From Kordiimonas sp. SCSIO 12603 (GTDB lineage Bacteria > Pseudomonadota > Alphaproteobacteria > Sphingomonadales > Kordiimonadaceae), in assembly GCF_024398035.1 (NCBI RefSeq), contig NZ_CP073748.1:3153001-3217000 (forward strand): a DNA stretch of 64,000 bases. The letters run 5' to 3'. The notes under the pieces were generated by a model. It was not told where the DNA came from, did no database searches, and saw only the letters and a list, made by a program, of their open reading frames with translations. The stretch's first letter is position 1. Each line of letters begins with the position of its first letter. This document shows positions 37,363 to 47,631 of this stretch, one piece after another. The translations under genes were made by a program, and so were the position numbers.

Positions 37363-38001
37363 TTAATTATCTGAAATTATTACGGCTTTCACTTCTAACG
37401 TCTCGCCATCAATATCATTGATTGTAATTTGCCCATCACATTCCCCTATTATTGTTGCCGCCAGAAAAGCCGGAGCTGTTCTAGGTTCTACTTCTTCTTC
37501 AGAAACTTCCCCTAATAAAGCTGCCTTAACACCTTCCTGTAGAATGATCCGGTTCCCCACCCCAGTCATCTTCAGCGTGTATTGATTACTATCCTCGGAT
37601 ACTTCAACACGCAAGCTTCCGCCGCGGATTAATGTTTCAAACGTAGTAAGGCCTAAATTTAACAGCAACTTTACGACGTTTTTCGACAAGCTACGCACAG
37701 AAGACTGCCATTCCAATTCTACACGGCTACCGCTGAGCAACGCACGCATAGCTTTTTCAGCCTCAGATACATCCAAGTGCTCAGAAAAACCGCCCGCAGC
37801 TCCAAAAGCGAGTCTAAAAAACTGCAGTTTATTTGCTGTTTGTTGAGTGGATTTGGAAATCAAATCAAGAACAGCATCCCGCATACTTGCATCCTGCTCT
37901 TCCTCAAGAATTTCAAGCCCATTATTAATTGCCCCCACTGGACTTACCAGATCATGGCAAAGCCGCGAGCACAATAAGGCTGCGAAATCCATTTTAGGCA
38001 T
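37363..38001 (-). CDS. chpT: Histidine phosphotransferase ChpT
   Basis: A 212-residue protein with the ChpT signature LLCSRLCHDLVSPVGAINNG near its N-terminus. His16 is the phosphoacceptor in a four-helix-bundle-forming helix pair. The C-terminal half is a degenerate HATPase-like fold with no nucleotide-binding glycines. In Caulobacter, ChpT passes phosphate from CckA to CtrA and CpdR. It lies just upstream of cheA in the same direction, 129 bases apart. Confidence 0.92.
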   Translation of the reverse strand: MPKMDFAALLCSRLCHDLVSPVGAINNGLEILEEEQDASMRDAVLDLISKSTQQTANKLQFFRLAFGAAGGFSEHLDVSEAEKAMRALLSGSRVELEWQSSVRSLSKNVVKLLLNLGLTTFETLIRGGSLRVEVSEDSNQYTLKMTGVGNRIILQEGVKAALLGEVSEEEVEPRTAPAFLAATIIGECDGQITINDIDGETLEVKAVIISDN

Positions 38002-38157
38002 AAATTATCTCCTGCAGTCGAATAGTATGCATTACTTGTGGCGTTTTAAAAATTGTGCCACTAAATCCACAAATGGCCTTATCTAATAACTCTATAGAAG
38101 GATTATTACAGGGCCAAGGGAATATGTCACATAAGAAATATTTGAAGGTCATCCTAC

Positions 38158-38964
38158 ATGGAAATGAACGCCTTAATTGAACCTATTCTAACCACTATTC
38201 TTCAAGCTGGCGATGTGGTGATGGATGTATATCACTCGGACTTCAAGGTTTACGGAAAGGCCGATCAATCTCCCGTTACTGAGGCAGACCGCAAAGGCGA
38301 AGAAATAATAACCGCGGCTCTGCAGACGATGGCTCCTGACATTCCTATTGTTGGTGAGGAAGCAAAATCTGAAGGGCAATGCCCTGACATTTCGGGCGGC
38401 ACCTTCTGGTTGGTAGACCCGTTGGACGGTACAAAAGAGTTCATTAAAAAGGGATCAGATTTTACTGTTAACATCGGATTGATTAAAGACGGCACTCCCA
38501 TCATGGGCTTTGTATTGGCACCTGCTATGAACAAATGTTACTGGGGCCTTGTAGGTGAAGGTGCGTGGATCGCCGATGTCGCAGATGGCAAACTTGTGAA
38601 TAAACAAGTAATTTCGACCCGCGCCGCAGATAAAGACAACCTCGTTATTGTTGCCAGTAAATCCCATAGATCTCCAGAATTAGAAGCATATCTGAAACAT
38701 TTCCCCGGTGCAGAAAATGTTTCCATTGGATCGAGCTTGAAATTATGCCTCCTGGCGACAGGTGAAGCGGATTTATATCCACGCCTTGGGCCAACATGCG
38801 AATGGGATACGGCGGCTGCTCATGCTGTACTTTTGGCAGCAGGCGGACATGTTGAAATTTCAGACGGATCACCCCTTACCTACGCGAAAGACCTCAAAAC
38901 CTTCCTTAATCCTTGGTTTTTATGTCGTGGCGATATTAAATTTCCAGTTCCCAAACTCAAATAA
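38158..38964 (+). CDS. cysQ: 3'(2'),5'-bisphosphate nucleotidase CysQ
   Basis: A 268-residue metal-dependent phosphatase of the inositol monophosphatase superfamily. It hydrolyses 3'-phosphoadenosine 5'-phosphate from sulfate assimilation. Metal-binding motifs are VGEEAKSEG, WLVDPLDGTKEF and CEWDTAAAHAVL. Length is normal for CysQ. It diverges from chpT. A plain inositol monophosphatase is less likely because of the KEFIKK continuation. Confidence 0.9.
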   Translation: MEMNALIEPILTTILQAGDVVMDVYHSDFKVYGKADQSPVTEADRKGEEIITAALQTMAPDIPIVGEEAKSEGQCPDISGGTFWLVDPLDGTKEFIKKGSDFTVNIGLIKDGTPIMGFVLAPAMNKCYWGLVGEGAWIADVADGKLVNKQVISTRAADKDNLVIVASKSHRSPELEAYLKHFPGAENVSIGSSLKLCLLATGEADLYPRLGPTCEWDTAAAHAVLLAAGGHVEISDGSPLTYAKDLKTFLNPWFLCRGDIKFPVPKLK

Positions 38965-39045
38965 CGATAGCTAAAAGAAACAGGAAACTTTGTTAACCAT
39001 TCTATAGAATAATATTTATGAATATTTTCACGTTTGGGTTTGAAG

Positions 39046-39744
39046 ATGAGTTTCCTGTTATCACTCGCCAGTGCCGCTCTTTTGCAAGCGACACCTATAT
39101 CGATAGATGAGCAACTTCATTTAATTACTGAAGAAAATTATCCCTTCACACATACGGATCAAACAACAGGCAAAGTAACAGGGACTGTTTCTGAAATCAT
39201 TTTCTCTCTTATGAGGAAGGCTGATATCCAATACACCCTCGCTGTGATGCCCCATAAACGAGGTAAAAGAGAAGCCTTAAAGAAAAACCACTGCATCTTT
39301 GCCTTTAACGAAACGCCAGAACGGTTACCGCGTTACACATGGGTTGGCCCAATTCTTATCGGTGGCTGGGCTTTTTATAAAAGATCAGAAAGCTTGATCA
39401 CGGCAAAGTCTCTTGACGATCTTCGCCAATATAAAATCGCTGCCACAGATGGTACCGCCAATACATCTAAACTAAAGGAACTGGGTGGCTTCGATATGGT
39501 ACTCACACCCACCGACGATGTAGCGCTTAACATGCTGATTAAAGGACGTGTTGATATCATGTCTGGCGGCGTGATTGATGTAACCAGTACAGTGAGAAAA
39601 CAGGAACTCCCTGAGCCTAAAATGATTTACTACTGGCGCAAAGCTATACTTAGCATGGGCTGCGGCAAAGAAACCGATCCCGCAATCATTAAACGGCTGA
39701 ATACACTTAACTCTCAAAGAATAGATTATCAACCGAGAGACTAG
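39046..39744 (+). CDS. Periplasmic substrate-binding protein, SBP_bac_3 type (copy 1)
   Basis: About 232 residues with a short signal peptide (MSFLLSLASAALLQATPIS). The mature part opens HLITEENYPFTHTDQTTGKV, typical of the extracellular solute-binding family 3, which bind amino acids or similar polar solutes. I use ATG at 39046; a TTG at 39034 is possible. A TTAACCAT sequence lies about 50 bases upstream. No ABC permease or ATPase is adjacent. The next gene is a paralogue. Confidence 0.8.
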   Translation: MSFLLSLASAALLQATPISIDEQLHLITEENYPFTHTDQTTGKVTGTVSEIIFSLMRKADIQYTLAVMPHKRGKREALKKNHCIFAFNETPERLPRYTWVGPILIGGWAFYKRSESLITAKSLDDLRQYKIAATDGTANTSKLKELGGFDMVLTPTDDVALNMLIKGRVDIMSGGVIDVTSTVRKQELPEPKMIYYWRKAILSMGCGKETDPAIIKRLNTLNSQRIDYQPRD

Positions 39745-39810
39745 TTTCCTGTTGACCAAATACACATCTAACGTCACTCTTTACCAAAGGCTTATTATAT
39801 AGGGGTGAGT

Positions 39811-40524
39811 ATGTCTTTTGTTTCCTTAATCTCAGCTGGACTAATGTTATTAACTGACAACATTCACCCTACTCTTCAGCTAGTAACAGAAGAAAATCAT
39901 CCGTACAGTTATACAGATAAAGAAACAGGTGAGTTAGTTGGTGCGTCTGTCGAGATGATTCAGCTTCTCATGAAAAACGCAAATGTTAGTTACAGCCTGA
40001 TGGTTCTTCCAAGAAAACGCGGCTTAAGGCTCGCGGAAGAAAACCCGAATGTTTGCATGTTTTCGGTAAATAAAACACCAGCCCGATTAAACCGTTTTGA
40101 ATGGGTAGGCCCACTCGTTGAAGGTGGTTGGGGCTTCTTTTCAAAACCCGGAACCACATACAATATTAAATCCCTTCAAGATTTAAAGAATTATACAGTA
40201 ACGGGGACAGACGGCACCGCCAGTATAGAAATGCTCCGCAACAATAGTGATGCCAAGATCATCACTTCGAATTCAGATGAAGGCGCCATCGCCATGCTTT
40301 ACCACGGCAGAGCTGATTTTCTGCTAACGGGTGTTATTGAAATCAAACCCACCACTAAGTCTCTGGGCTATGAAGAGCCTCAATTAAGCTACCTTTGGCG
40401 TAAATCACATCTGGCTCTTGCGTGTGCCAAAGGAACAGATAAAACAATCATCAAACGGTTAAATGATGAAAACACCAAAATAGCAAAAGAGCGCTTCAAT
40501 ATTCTTCAAAAACATTTGCAATAA
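39811..40524 (+). CDS. Periplasmic substrate-binding protein, SBP_bac_3 type (copy 2)
   Basis: About 237 residues, a tandem paralogue of the preceding gene. The same framework appears (QLVTEENHPYSYTDKETGEL, then FEWVGPLVEGGWGFFSKP versus TWVGPILIGGWAFYKR in copy 1), but the sequences have diverged well. A hydrophobic N-terminus suggests export. The ATG at 39811 follows AGGGGTGAGT; a GTG at 39805 is an alternative. It ends at a shared bidirectional terminator with tolB. Confidence 0.8.
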   Translation: MSFVSLISAGLMLLTDNIHPTLQLVTEENHPYSYTDKETGELVGASVEMIQLLMKNANVSYSLMVLPRKRGLRLAEENPNVCMFSVNKTPARLNRFEWVGPLVEGGWGFFSKPGTTYNIKSLQDLKNYTVTGTDGTASIEMLRNNSDAKIITSNSDEGAIAMLYHGRADFLLTGVIEIKPTTKSLGYEEPQLSYLWRKSHLALACAKGTDKTIIKRLNDENTKIAKERFNILQKHLQ

Positions 40525-40525
40525 A

Positions 40526-40548
40526 AAACGGCGCTCAAGGCGCCGTTT
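40526..40548. terminator. Bidirectional terminator between the substrate-binding gene and tolB
   Basis: AAACGGCGC (40526-40534) pairs perfectly with GCGCCGTTT (40540-40548) around TCAAG. On the minus strand TTTTTT-type sequence follows, ending the tol operon. On the plus strand TTTCCTTT follows. Confidence 0.85.
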
Positions 40549-40551
40549 CCT

Positions 40552-41919
40552 TTATCTACCACGCTGTGTTACTGGCAGTGGTGGAGACCATGCAGGGTCG
40601 CTAGAATCGTAAGGTGTGTTTACCCTGCGCTCATTATGCCCGGTAAGGTCTACCGACCACAAGCTCGGTTTACCGCCTTCTGGAGTACCGTCAAACGGTG
40701 TTGTACGGAAGAACATCAACACACGGCCATTTGGCGACCAAGTCGGTCCTTCATCCTGGTATGCATCTGTCAACAACCGCTCAGCATTACCGTCCGGGCG
40801 CATCACGCCAATACGAAACTTACGCTGGCCAATTTTTGTGAACGCGATCAAATCACCACGCGGCGACCACACAGGTGTAGAATAACGACCGTTACCGAAC
40901 GAGATACGGTGCACATTAGAACCATCAGCATCCATTACATAAAGCTGCTGGCTACCACCACGGTCAGAGTTAAATACGATTTTGCGACCATCCGGCGAAT
41001 ACGAAGGCGATGTATCAATGCCAGGATTATCTGTAAGACGTGTTACTTTACGGGTACGTAAATCCATCACATAAATGTCTGAATTACCGTTCCGCGCAAG
41101 GGTCATAATCACCTTATTGCCATCCGGTGAAAAGCGAGGTGCAAATGTCATTCCAGGAAAATCACCCAGCACCTCGAACCGATTTGAGAGAATGTTAAAC
41201 AGATAAACCCGTGGGTTATCATTATAGTAACTCAGGAACGTAATTTCCTGACGGTTCGGGCTAAAACGCGGTGTAAGAACCAGATAACTACCATCAGTAA
41301 GAAGCTGTTGGTTTGCACCATCTTGGTCCATGATAGCCAAACGCTTTTTACGCTCAGTAGCACCACCTTGTTCAGCGATATAAACAATACGCGTATCAAA
41401 ATAACCGTCTTCTCCAGTAAGGCGCGTATATATACGGTCAGAAATCACATGTGCAATCCGGCGCCAATTAGAGACAGGTGTATTATAACCAACACCCTCC
41501 ATTTGAAGTTCGGCCACAACATCCCAAAGACGGAATTCGACACGAAGATTACCATTTGGAAGGATTTCGATACGCCCAGTTACCAAACCTTGAACTGCAA
41601 GCGGGCGCCAAGATGCAAAACTGGGAAGCTCTCGCGCCGCAGTAATTCTTTCAATGAAAGCACTTTCAGGTACAGCCCTGAATAGGCCAGTAGATACAAG
41701 ATTGTTCGTAATAACCTCGCTAATACTTGCACCAATTTCTGATAAACGACCAGCTGGCGTTTCAACATCAGTTACCGGAGCGAAGTCGGGTACTGCAATC
41801 GGCACAGGATCGCGAGTGGCGCCGGTTACATCAACTTGCAACTGGGCATGTGCCGCGACAGTACCGAGCACGGCAATCACGAATAAACCGATAATCTTAC
41901 GAACGGCAGCAAGTGGCAT
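40552..41919 (-). CDS. tolB: Tol-Pal system protein TolB
   Basis: A 455-residue periplasmic protein with an N-terminal signal peptide ([19 protein letters not shown]). The N-terminal domain (about 25-175) is followed by a six-bladed beta propeller with repeated [17 protein letters not shown] blades. It bridges TolA and Pal for outer-membrane constriction during division. It is the last gene of the tolQ-R-A-B set; no pal follows. Confidence 0.96.
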   Translation of the reverse strand: MPLAAVRKIIGLFVIAVLGTVAAHAQLQVDVTGATRDPVPIAVPDFAPVTDVETPAGRLSEIGASISEVITNNLVSTGLFRAVPESAFIERITAARELPSFASWRPLAVQGLVTGRIEILPNGNLRVEFRLWDVVAELQMEGVGYNTPVSNWRRIAHVISDRIYTRLTGEDGYFDTRIVYIAEQGGATERKKRLAIMDQDGANQQLLTDGSYLVLTPRFSPNRQEITFLSYYNDNPRVYLFNILSNRFEVLGDFPGMTFAPRFSPDGNKVIMTLARNGNSDIYVMDLRTRKVTRLTDNPGIDTSPSYSPDGRKIVFNSDRGGSQQLYVMDADGSNVHRISFGNGRYSTPVWSPRGDLIAFTKIGQRKFRIGVMRPDGNAERLLTDAYQDEGPTWSPNGRVLMFFRTTPFDGTPEGGKPSLWSVDLTGHNERRVNTPYDSSDPAWSPPLPVTQRGR

Positions 41920-41927
41920 GATACTTG

Positions 41928-42803
41928 TTATCCCCCGGCGAACTCAGCGCCATCAAAATTAAAATCAATTGTGTTTTCGCCCAAATCGAACAGTGACTTG
42001 GCAACATCCGAATATGGTGCACAGTTAAGCACAGCACGGCGAGCGCTTTCAACAAACACGCGGTAAAAACCTTGGCTCATATCGCCCGATTGAACAATCT
42101 CGGGTTGACGACGCAGATTTCCATCTTCACGAAGTGAAATACGCACCTTCACCTGAAATGTTTCAGCATTTTTAGCACCTGTTGGAAAGTTCCAGCAACC
42201 CGCCAACTTTTGGCTAAGCGCATCACGGATAGAAGCTGTTGCAAGACGCCCTGCAAGGCCCGCTAAAGCACTAGGCTTTTTCTTAGGCTCATCCGCCTTT
42301 TTCTTCTCTTCCTTCGGCTTATCAGATTTCTTCGTTACTTCATTCTGCTCTTTGGCGGCTTTATCAAGTAGCGCGCGCTGAAGTTGAGAAACCTTAAGCC
42401 TTGACGGTGGCTTAGGCTTAGACCTCGGGCGAATAGCACTGGCAAGTTTTCTGGCTTCAGAAAGCTGAGGTTTTGGTTTCGGCTTAGGCTTTGGAACAAC
42501 TTTAGGGGTTTGCTTTTCTGGCAGTGGCACAGCATCTGCCAAATCTGCTTCCTGCACTGCAGACGCAGCAAACTTGCTACGTTCCTGCTCTTGTTCTTGT
42601 TCCTGCTGCTTTTCCTGTTCAGGGATTACCTGCTGCGTTTTGGCAGCAATTTTAACAAATTCGATAGCAACAGGTGGTGGAGGCGCGGGTGTAGGCCGGG
42701 TAAGATACGGCAAACCCACAAAGGCAAAAGCCACAACACCTACATGCAGCAGAACTGAGACAACCCAGCCAAAAGCCAATCCTGTTGAAGTGTTTGATTT
42801 CAC
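41928..42803 (-). CDS. tolA: Tol-Pal system protein TolA
   Basis: A 291-residue inner-membrane-anchored protein. One transmembrane helix (about 8-30) is followed by a Pro/Gln/Glu/Lys-rich spacer (about 50-190) and a C-terminal TonB/TolA-like domain (about 200-290). It transmits proton-motive force from TolQ/R to the outer membrane. The spacer is shorter than in enteric TolA. It is 8 bases upstream of tolB. Confidence 0.88.
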   Translation of the reverse strand: MKSNTSTGLAFGWVVSVLLHVGVVAFAFVGLPYLTRPTPAPPPPVAIEFVKIAAKTQQVIPEQEKQQEQEQEQERSKFAASAVQEADLADAVPLPEKQTPKVVPKPKPKPKPQLSEARKLASAIRPRSKPKPPSRLKVSQLQRALLDKAAKEQNEVTKKSDKPKEEKKKADEPKKKPSALAGLAGRLATASIRDALSQKLAGCWNFPTGAKNAETFQVKVRISLREDGNLRRQPEIVQSGDMSQGFYRVFVESARRAVLNCAPYSDVAKSLFDLGENTIDFNFDGAEFAGG

Positions 42804-42821
42804 GCTTTCTGCCTCGAAACC

Positions 42822-43259
42822 CTAGTTCTGTTCTGCCACCAATGCCACTCGGGTAAAGCCGCCAGCATTAATAGCACCGATAACCTGCATTACCTGCCCG
42901 TAATCAAGCTTGGTATCTCCACGCACATAAATGCGCGTTTCCTTGTTATTACCAGCAATCGCAGTAAGACGAGGAACCAGCTCATTCAGGCCGATTTCAG
43001 TCTCGACAAGAAATATGGCACCTTCATGATTAATGGTAATTTCAAGAGGTTTATTATCTTGTGGCAGCGGCTTGGCTTGCGCCTTCGGCAGGTCGACTTG
43101 AACACCAGCAGTAAGGAGCGGTGCCGCCACCATGAAAACAATCAGCAGAACAAGCATAACATCCACAAACGGTGTTACGTTAATCTCAGCAAGGGGCCGA
43201 TAACGCCCTCTCCTGCCTCCACCATTGCGGCCTCCGCCGCCTGTAACAGTCGCGCCCAT
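42822..43259 (-). CDS. tolR: Tol-Pal system protein TolR
   Basis: A 145-residue ExbD/TolR protein. The single transmembrane helix contains NVTPFVDVMLVLLIVFMVAA with the proton-relay aspartate. The C-terminal periplasmic domain ends with INAGGFTRVALVAEQ. A glycine/arginine-rich N-terminus precedes the helix. It starts one base after tolQ. Confidence 0.94.
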   Translation of the reverse strand: MGATVTGGGGRNGGGRRGRYRPLAEINVTPFVDVMLVLLIVFMVAAPLLTAGVQVDLPKAQAKPLPQDNKPLEITINHEGAIFLVETEIGLNELVPRLTAIAGNNKETRIYVRGDTKLDYGQVMQVIGAINAGGFTRVALVAEQN

Positions 43260-43260
43260 T

Positions 43261-43986
43261 CTAGTGCCCTCTTTCGTCTAGCTGACGCGAGAGGATTGCA
43301 GCAAACTCATCCGAGAAACCTTCAACACGGCTTGCATAACGGCCAAGGTCTGTAGAGAGCTTATTGTATGCAATAACAGAAGGGATCGCAGCCACAAGAC
43401 CAAGAGCAGTCGCCAAAAGCGCTTCAGCAATACCGGGGGCCACCGTTGCGAGCGAGGTATCGGAAGCCTGCGCAATCGCTGTAAAGCTGTTCATAATACC
43501 CCAAACCGTACCAAAAAGGCCTACGAATGGTGCAGCAGAGCCAATGGTTGCCAGGTAACCAACCTGGCCTTCAAGGCGGTCCATCTCACGACCAGTAGTA
43601 ACATGCATTACCTTTGAAATTCGGTCCTGCACCGTAATTTTATCCACACCACTGTGAGGCGCGCTTAAGCTGCGCTGCCATTCGCGCATCGCTGCTACAA
43701 ACACCGCTGCAAGCGGATGTGTTGGTGCAGCTTTCATGCGTGCATATAGCTCATCAAGGCTACTGCCCGACCAGAAAGTTTCTTCAAAACTATCTGCTTT
43801 CGCACGAGCTTCTTTTACACGCTTCCAGGTATTGAAAATGATCGACCATCCCCAAATACTTGATGTAACAAGCAAGATCATCACAGTCTGAACGATAAAA
43901 TCGGCCTGAAGAAACATACCGATAATGGAAAAATCTGGTGCATTACCACCCAGTTGAACCGCTTCGACGGCTTCATTCTGCATCAT
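43261..43986 (-). CDS. tolQ: Tol-Pal system protein TolQ
   Basis: A 241-residue inner-membrane proton-channel subunit of the MotA/TolQ/ExbB family. Three transmembrane helices: one near 25-45, then GYLATIGSAAPFVGLFGTVW and GIAEALLATALGLVAAIPSV near the C-terminus. It forms the stator complex with TolR that drives TolA. Confidence 0.95.
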   Translation of the reverse strand: MMQNEAVEAVQLGGNAPDFSIIGMFLQADFIVQTVMILLVTSSIWGWSIIFNTWKRVKEARAKADSFEETFWSGSSLDELYARMKAAPTHPLAAVFVAAMREWQRSLSAPHSGVDKITVQDRISKVMHVTTGREMDRLEGQVGYLATIGSAAPFVGLFGTVWGIMNSFTAIAQASDTSLATVAPGIAEALLATALGLVAAIPSVIAYNKLSTDLGRYASRVEGFSDEFAAILSRQLDERGH

Positions 43987-44022
43987 ACTCTCCCTACACC
44001 AGGTTGGTGCAAACTAATCTCT

Positions 44023-44508
44023 TTAAACATGTCCAGCAGCTTTTGCTGCATCATACCAATCTTTCCAGCAAGCACGTGCTTCCGGGTGCCAGCGTTTGGG
44101 GCGCCCATCTTCTCCAATAACAGCAACAAGTACTTCTGCTTCCGCAATCACTTCGTCACCACGTTTGATCCACTGCTTCACTTCAATAGCAGCAGCGCGT
44201 ACTTTTGTGACCATACTATGACCAATAAGCAGATCATTTAATTTTGATTGAGATTTGTAGCTTATATTGAGGTTGCTCACCACATACGTAAGAGGACCAC
44301 CTTCTTCATCAGGAATACCAAAAAGGAAATCAACATCAGCCTTCGTACCGCGAATACTTTCTGAACGCACTCGCTCAAAAAAACTCACGTAACGACCATG
44401 ATAAGCCATGCCGCCAACATCAGTATCTTCGTAGTAAACTCTGATTGGGAAGTGAAAAACACCTTCTTTCCACATGCCTTCTGCTGGCACTACCGCATCA
44501 CTCATCAC
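44023..44508 (-). CDS. ybgC: Tol-Pal-associated acyl-CoA thioesterase YbgC
   Basis: A 161-residue hot-dog-fold thioesterase. The signature [16 protein letters not shown] holds the catalytic aspartate region. In E. coli it hydrolyses short-chain acyl-CoA and associates with phospholipid synthesis. It overlaps ruvB by 4 bases and precedes tolQ, the usual order. Confidence 0.94.
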   Translation of the reverse strand: MMSDAVVPAEGMWKEGVFHFPIRVYYEDTDVGGMAYHGRYVSFFERVRSESIRGTKADVDFLFGIPDEEGGPLTYVVSNLNISYKSQSKLNDLLIGHSMVTKVRAAAIEVKQWIKRGDEVIAEAEVLVAVIGEDGRPKRWHPEARACWKDWYDAAKAAGHV

Positions 44509-45551
44509 TTTCCTCCAAGCAGATCAAACTGGCTGCCGCCTTCTTTTGTCGGAGGCGGTGTTAACCCCATATGACGCCAGCCATCAGGCGAGAGCATACG
44601 GCCACGCGGTGTACGCTGCACGAGGCCAATCTGCATCAAATAAGGTTCAATAATATCTTCAATTGCATCTCGAGGTTCCGAGAGCGCTGCAGCCAGTGTT
44701 TCAACACCAACCGGTCCGCCCATATATGTCTCGCCGATACAAGAAAGATATCTTCGGTCCATTGTATCAAGGCCGATATTGTCCACTTGAAGGCGGGTAA
44801 GAGCCGCATCTGCAGCAACAGCATCCACCTCTTCTCTTTCCGCAACAAGGGCGAAGTCGCGCACTCGACGTAATAAACGCCCGGCAATACGCGGCGTACC
44901 ACGAGAACGTGCGGCTACCTCACGCGCACCGTCTTTTGTCATCTTCAAATCAAGAAGCCTTGCACCGCGTGTTACCACTTCAGTCAGCTCTTCAACTTTA
45001 TAGAATTCAAGCCGTGTTGGAATGCCGAAACGGTCCCGGAGCGGTTTGGTTATAAGACCAGAACGCGTTGTAGCACCCACAAGAGTGAAACGCGGCAGAT
45101 CGATTTTCACGGAACGAGCAGCAGGGCCCTCACCAATAATCAGGTCAAGCTGGAAATCCTCCATCGCGGGATAGAGCACCTCTTCAACAGCAGGGTTTAA
45201 TCGGTGGATCTCATCAATAAATAGAACGTCACGTTCCTGCATATTAGTAAGAAGTGCCGCCAAGTCACCTGCTTTTGAAATCACAGGTCCTGACGTGGCA
45301 CGGAAATTTACACCGAGTTCGCGAGCAACAATTTGAGCCAGTGTGGTTTTACCAAGACCAGGAGGGCCAAAGAACAGCACATGATCCATGGCTTCACCAC
45401 GTGCACGGGCCGCCTCAATAAATACAGAAAGGTTTTCTCGCGCTTCTTTCTGACCAATAAAATCATCAAGTGCTTGTGGGCGAAGACCAGCATCAATAAC
45501 ATCTCCGCCGCTCTCTGCACCGCTTACTATTCTATCCTGTTCGTCGGTCAT
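44505..45551 (-). CDS. ruvB: Holliday junction branch migration helicase RuvB
   Basis: A 348-residue AAA+ motor. Walker A is [15 protein letters not shown], Walker B is [10 protein letters not shown], and the C-terminal winged-helix domain includes [18 protein letters not shown]. With RuvA it drives branch migration of Holliday junctions. It overlaps ruvA and ybgC by 4 bases each. Confidence 0.97.
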   Translation of the reverse strand: MTDEQDRIVSGAESGGDVIDAGLRPQALDDFIGQKEARENLSVFIEAARARGEAMDHVLFFGPPGLGKTTLAQIVARELGVNFRATSGPVISKAGDLAALLTNMQERDVLFIDEIHRLNPAVEEVLYPAMEDFQLDLIIGEGPAARSVKIDLPRFTLVGATTRSGLITKPLRDRFGIPTRLEFYKVEELTEVVTRGARLLDLKMTKDGAREVAARSRGTPRIAGRLLRRVRDFALVAEREEVDAVAADAALTRLQVDNIGLDTMDRRYLSCIGETYMGGPVGVETLAAALSEPRDAIEDIIEPYLMQIGLVQRTPRGRMLSPDGWRHMGLTPPPTKEGGSQFDLLGGK

Positions 45552-46174
45552 AGAATGCTACTCAATTCTTTAAGGGCCGCAGGCACAAGCGTTCCAACAT
45601 CAGCATCTTCGCCAAGTTCATTTATAACACGTGCAACGGCACCGTGAGCATCCGTTGGTTTGTAGCCAAGATTAACAAGCGCTGACACAGCATCTTCAAG
45701 CGCACCAGCATTTGCGGGGGCTGCTGGCGTACTGCCTGCAGGCATTTGAACGCCCGGTTTCTGGAACACGAGACCTGTAACTTTATCTTTCAGCTCTGTC
45801 ACGATACGCGTTGCTACCTTGGGGCCAACACCTTTGGCACGTGCAACAGCAGTTTTATCCTGTGCGGCAATCGCATTCTGAAGCTCATTTGGTTGAAGAG
45901 CAGAAAGAATAGCGAGGCCTACCTTAGCGCCAACCCCTTGCACGCTTGTGAGAAGTCGGAACATATCGCGCTCGGCAACATCAACGAAGCCAAAGAGCGT
46001 AATGGCATCTTCCCGTACCACTGTTTCAATATGCAGGCCGCAAGCTTCGCCAGCGCGCGGCATTTCATTCAGGGTACGCGTACTTGCGTGCACCAAATAG
46101 CCAACGCCGTTTACATCAATGATGGCCCAATCTTCACCAGCGCTATCAACAAAGCCTTTTAATTTCGCGATCAC
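45548..46174 (-). CDS. ruvA: Holliday junction branch migration complex subunit RuvA
   Basis: A 208-residue junction-binding protein. OB-fold N-terminus [20 protein letters not shown]; helix-hairpin-helix regions [17 protein letters not shown] and [17 protein letters not shown]; and a C-terminal RuvB-binding domain ([18 protein letters not shown]). It overlaps ruvC by 4 bases. Confidence 0.97.
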   Translation of the reverse strand: MIAKLKGFVDSAGEDWAIIDVNGVGYLVHASTRTLNEMPRAGEACGLHIETVVREDAITLFGFVDVAERDMFRLLTSVQGVGAKVGLAILSALQPNELQNAIAAQDKTAVARAKGVGPKVATRIVTELKDKVTGLVFQKPGVQMPAGSTPAAPANAGALEDAVSALVNLGYKPTDAHGAVARVINELGEDADVGTLVPAALKELSSIL

Positions 46175-46668
46175 CGACCCAATACTCCCATATTCTGCAT
46201 ACTTACCATATGATGCGCATGGCAGATTGCAACTGCCAAAGCATCGGCCGCATCAGGGCCATTAATGGTTATCCCGGGCAAAAGAACCTGTACCATGGCA
46301 TCCACCTGCTCTTTAGCGGCATGCCCAACACCCACAACAGATTTTTTTACGTGGTTTGGTGTATATTCGGCCACGCTAATACCAGCCATGGAAGGCACGA
46401 GAAGTGCGATACCACGAGCTTGGCCCAGCTTCAGCGTACTGGTCGGGTTTTTATTAACAAAGGTTTCTTCCACCGCGCAGCTTGCTGGTTGCCACTCAGT
46501 AATCACTTCTGTGATACCGTCATGAAGTTCCACAAGTCGTTCTGCGAGGGATTTTTTTGGAGAAGATTTCACCACACCGTTCGCGATGTGCGTGAGGCGG
46601 GTACCGCGGCTTTCCACAATACCCCACCCTGTTTTTTGCAAGCCTGGATCAAGCCCTAAAAGACGCAT
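46171..46668 (-). CDS. ruvC: Crossover junction endodeoxyribonuclease RuvC
   Basis: A 165-residue resolvase of the RNase H fold. The first catalytic aspartate is in [13 protein letters not shown], the glutamate in [19 protein letters not shown], and the C-terminal acidic pair in [19 protein letters not shown]. It cuts Holliday junctions bound by RuvAB. First of the ruvC-ruvA-ruvB overlapping set. Confidence 0.97.
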   Translation of the reverse strand: MRLLGLDPGLQKTGWGIVESRGTRLTHIANGVVKSSPKKSLAERLVELHDGITEVITEWQPASCAVEETFVNKNPTSTLKLGQARGIALLVPSMAGISVAEYTPNHVKKSVVGVGHAAKEQVDAMVQVLLPGITINGPDAADALAVAICHAHHMVSMQNMGVLGR

Positions 46669-46705
46669 GAATTTAGCGCTCCTCCCCAGAGCTTATTTCA
46701 AGTGA

Positions 46706-47455
46706 TTAACCTGCGAGTTCTTCAAGAACCTCAGCTGGAATATCATAGTTACCGAACACAACCTGAACATCATCATTATCTTCTAGGTTATCAATCAGGC
46801 GCATTAGCTTCTCTGCACCGTCCTTATCCAGTGTCATTGGCTCTTTTGGTTTCCAGATAAGCTTCGCGCCTTCTGGCTCTTTGCCAAGAGCTTCGGTAAG
46901 AGCGGCTACTACTGCATGAAGATCTGATGCTTCTGTATAGATCGCGTGACCATCATCATCTGATTCGACTTCATCCGCGCCAGCTTCAAGCGCGGCTTCA
47001 AACATGTCATCCGCTTCAGCGGCATCTGCCGGGAAGTTAATTTCCCCAACACGATCAAACATAAAACCAACAGAACCACTTTCACCAAGATTACCACCAG
47101 CTTTACCAAAGATTGTACGAACATCTGATGCTGTACGGTTACGGTTATCTGTTAGTGTTTCAACGATAACACCAACACCGCCTGGTCCGTAACCTTCATA
47201 ACGCATTTCTTCGTAGTTCTCAGCATCGCCACCAGCAGCTTTTTGAATAGCGCGCTCAATGTTATCTTTTGGCATAGACTGTCCGCGTGCTGTTGCAACA
47301 GCAAGACGAAGACGGGGATTACTATCCATTTCAGGGCCACCCATTTTGGCAGCCACTGTGATTTCACGGCTCAGCTTGGAGAAAACTTTTGAACGCTTTT
47401 TATCCTGAGCGCCCTTGCGGTGCATGATGTTTTTAAATTTGGAATGGCCAGCCAT
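46706..47455 (-). CDS. yebC: YebC/PmpR family protein
   Basis: A 249-residue protein with the family opening [20 protein letters not shown]. Members were described as DNA-binding regulators, and recent work links some to easing ribosome stalling on proline-rich stretches. It lies 37 bases upstream of ruvC, the common order, and probably heads the operon. Confidence 0.95.
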   Translation of the reverse strand: MAGHSKFKNIMHRKGAQDKKRSKVFSKLSREITVAAKMGGPEMDSNPRLRLAVATARGQSMPKDNIERAIQKAAGGDAENYEEMRYEGYGPGGVGVIVETLTDNRNRTASDVRTIFGKAGGNLGESGSVGFMFDRVGEINFPADAAEADDMFEAALEAGADEVESDDDGHAIYTEASDLHAVVAALTEALGKEPEGAKLIWKPKEPMTLDKDGAEKLMRLIDNLEDNDDVQVVFGNYDIPAEVLEELAG

Positions 47456-47631
47456 GGTTATCCTCTGTACCTAAATTCTGTAGAATTTCTTGCGCCGCAC
47501 AGCAGAAGGCGGCGGCAGTTGGCCCTTTATTACCATTTTTTCCGCGCTTGAACAGGGCAAATATTAGCCTTGAGCATTCATGAAAGCCTGATTAAGCTGA
47601 TTTCCATAAAAAACAGGTTAGGAAGTACCTT

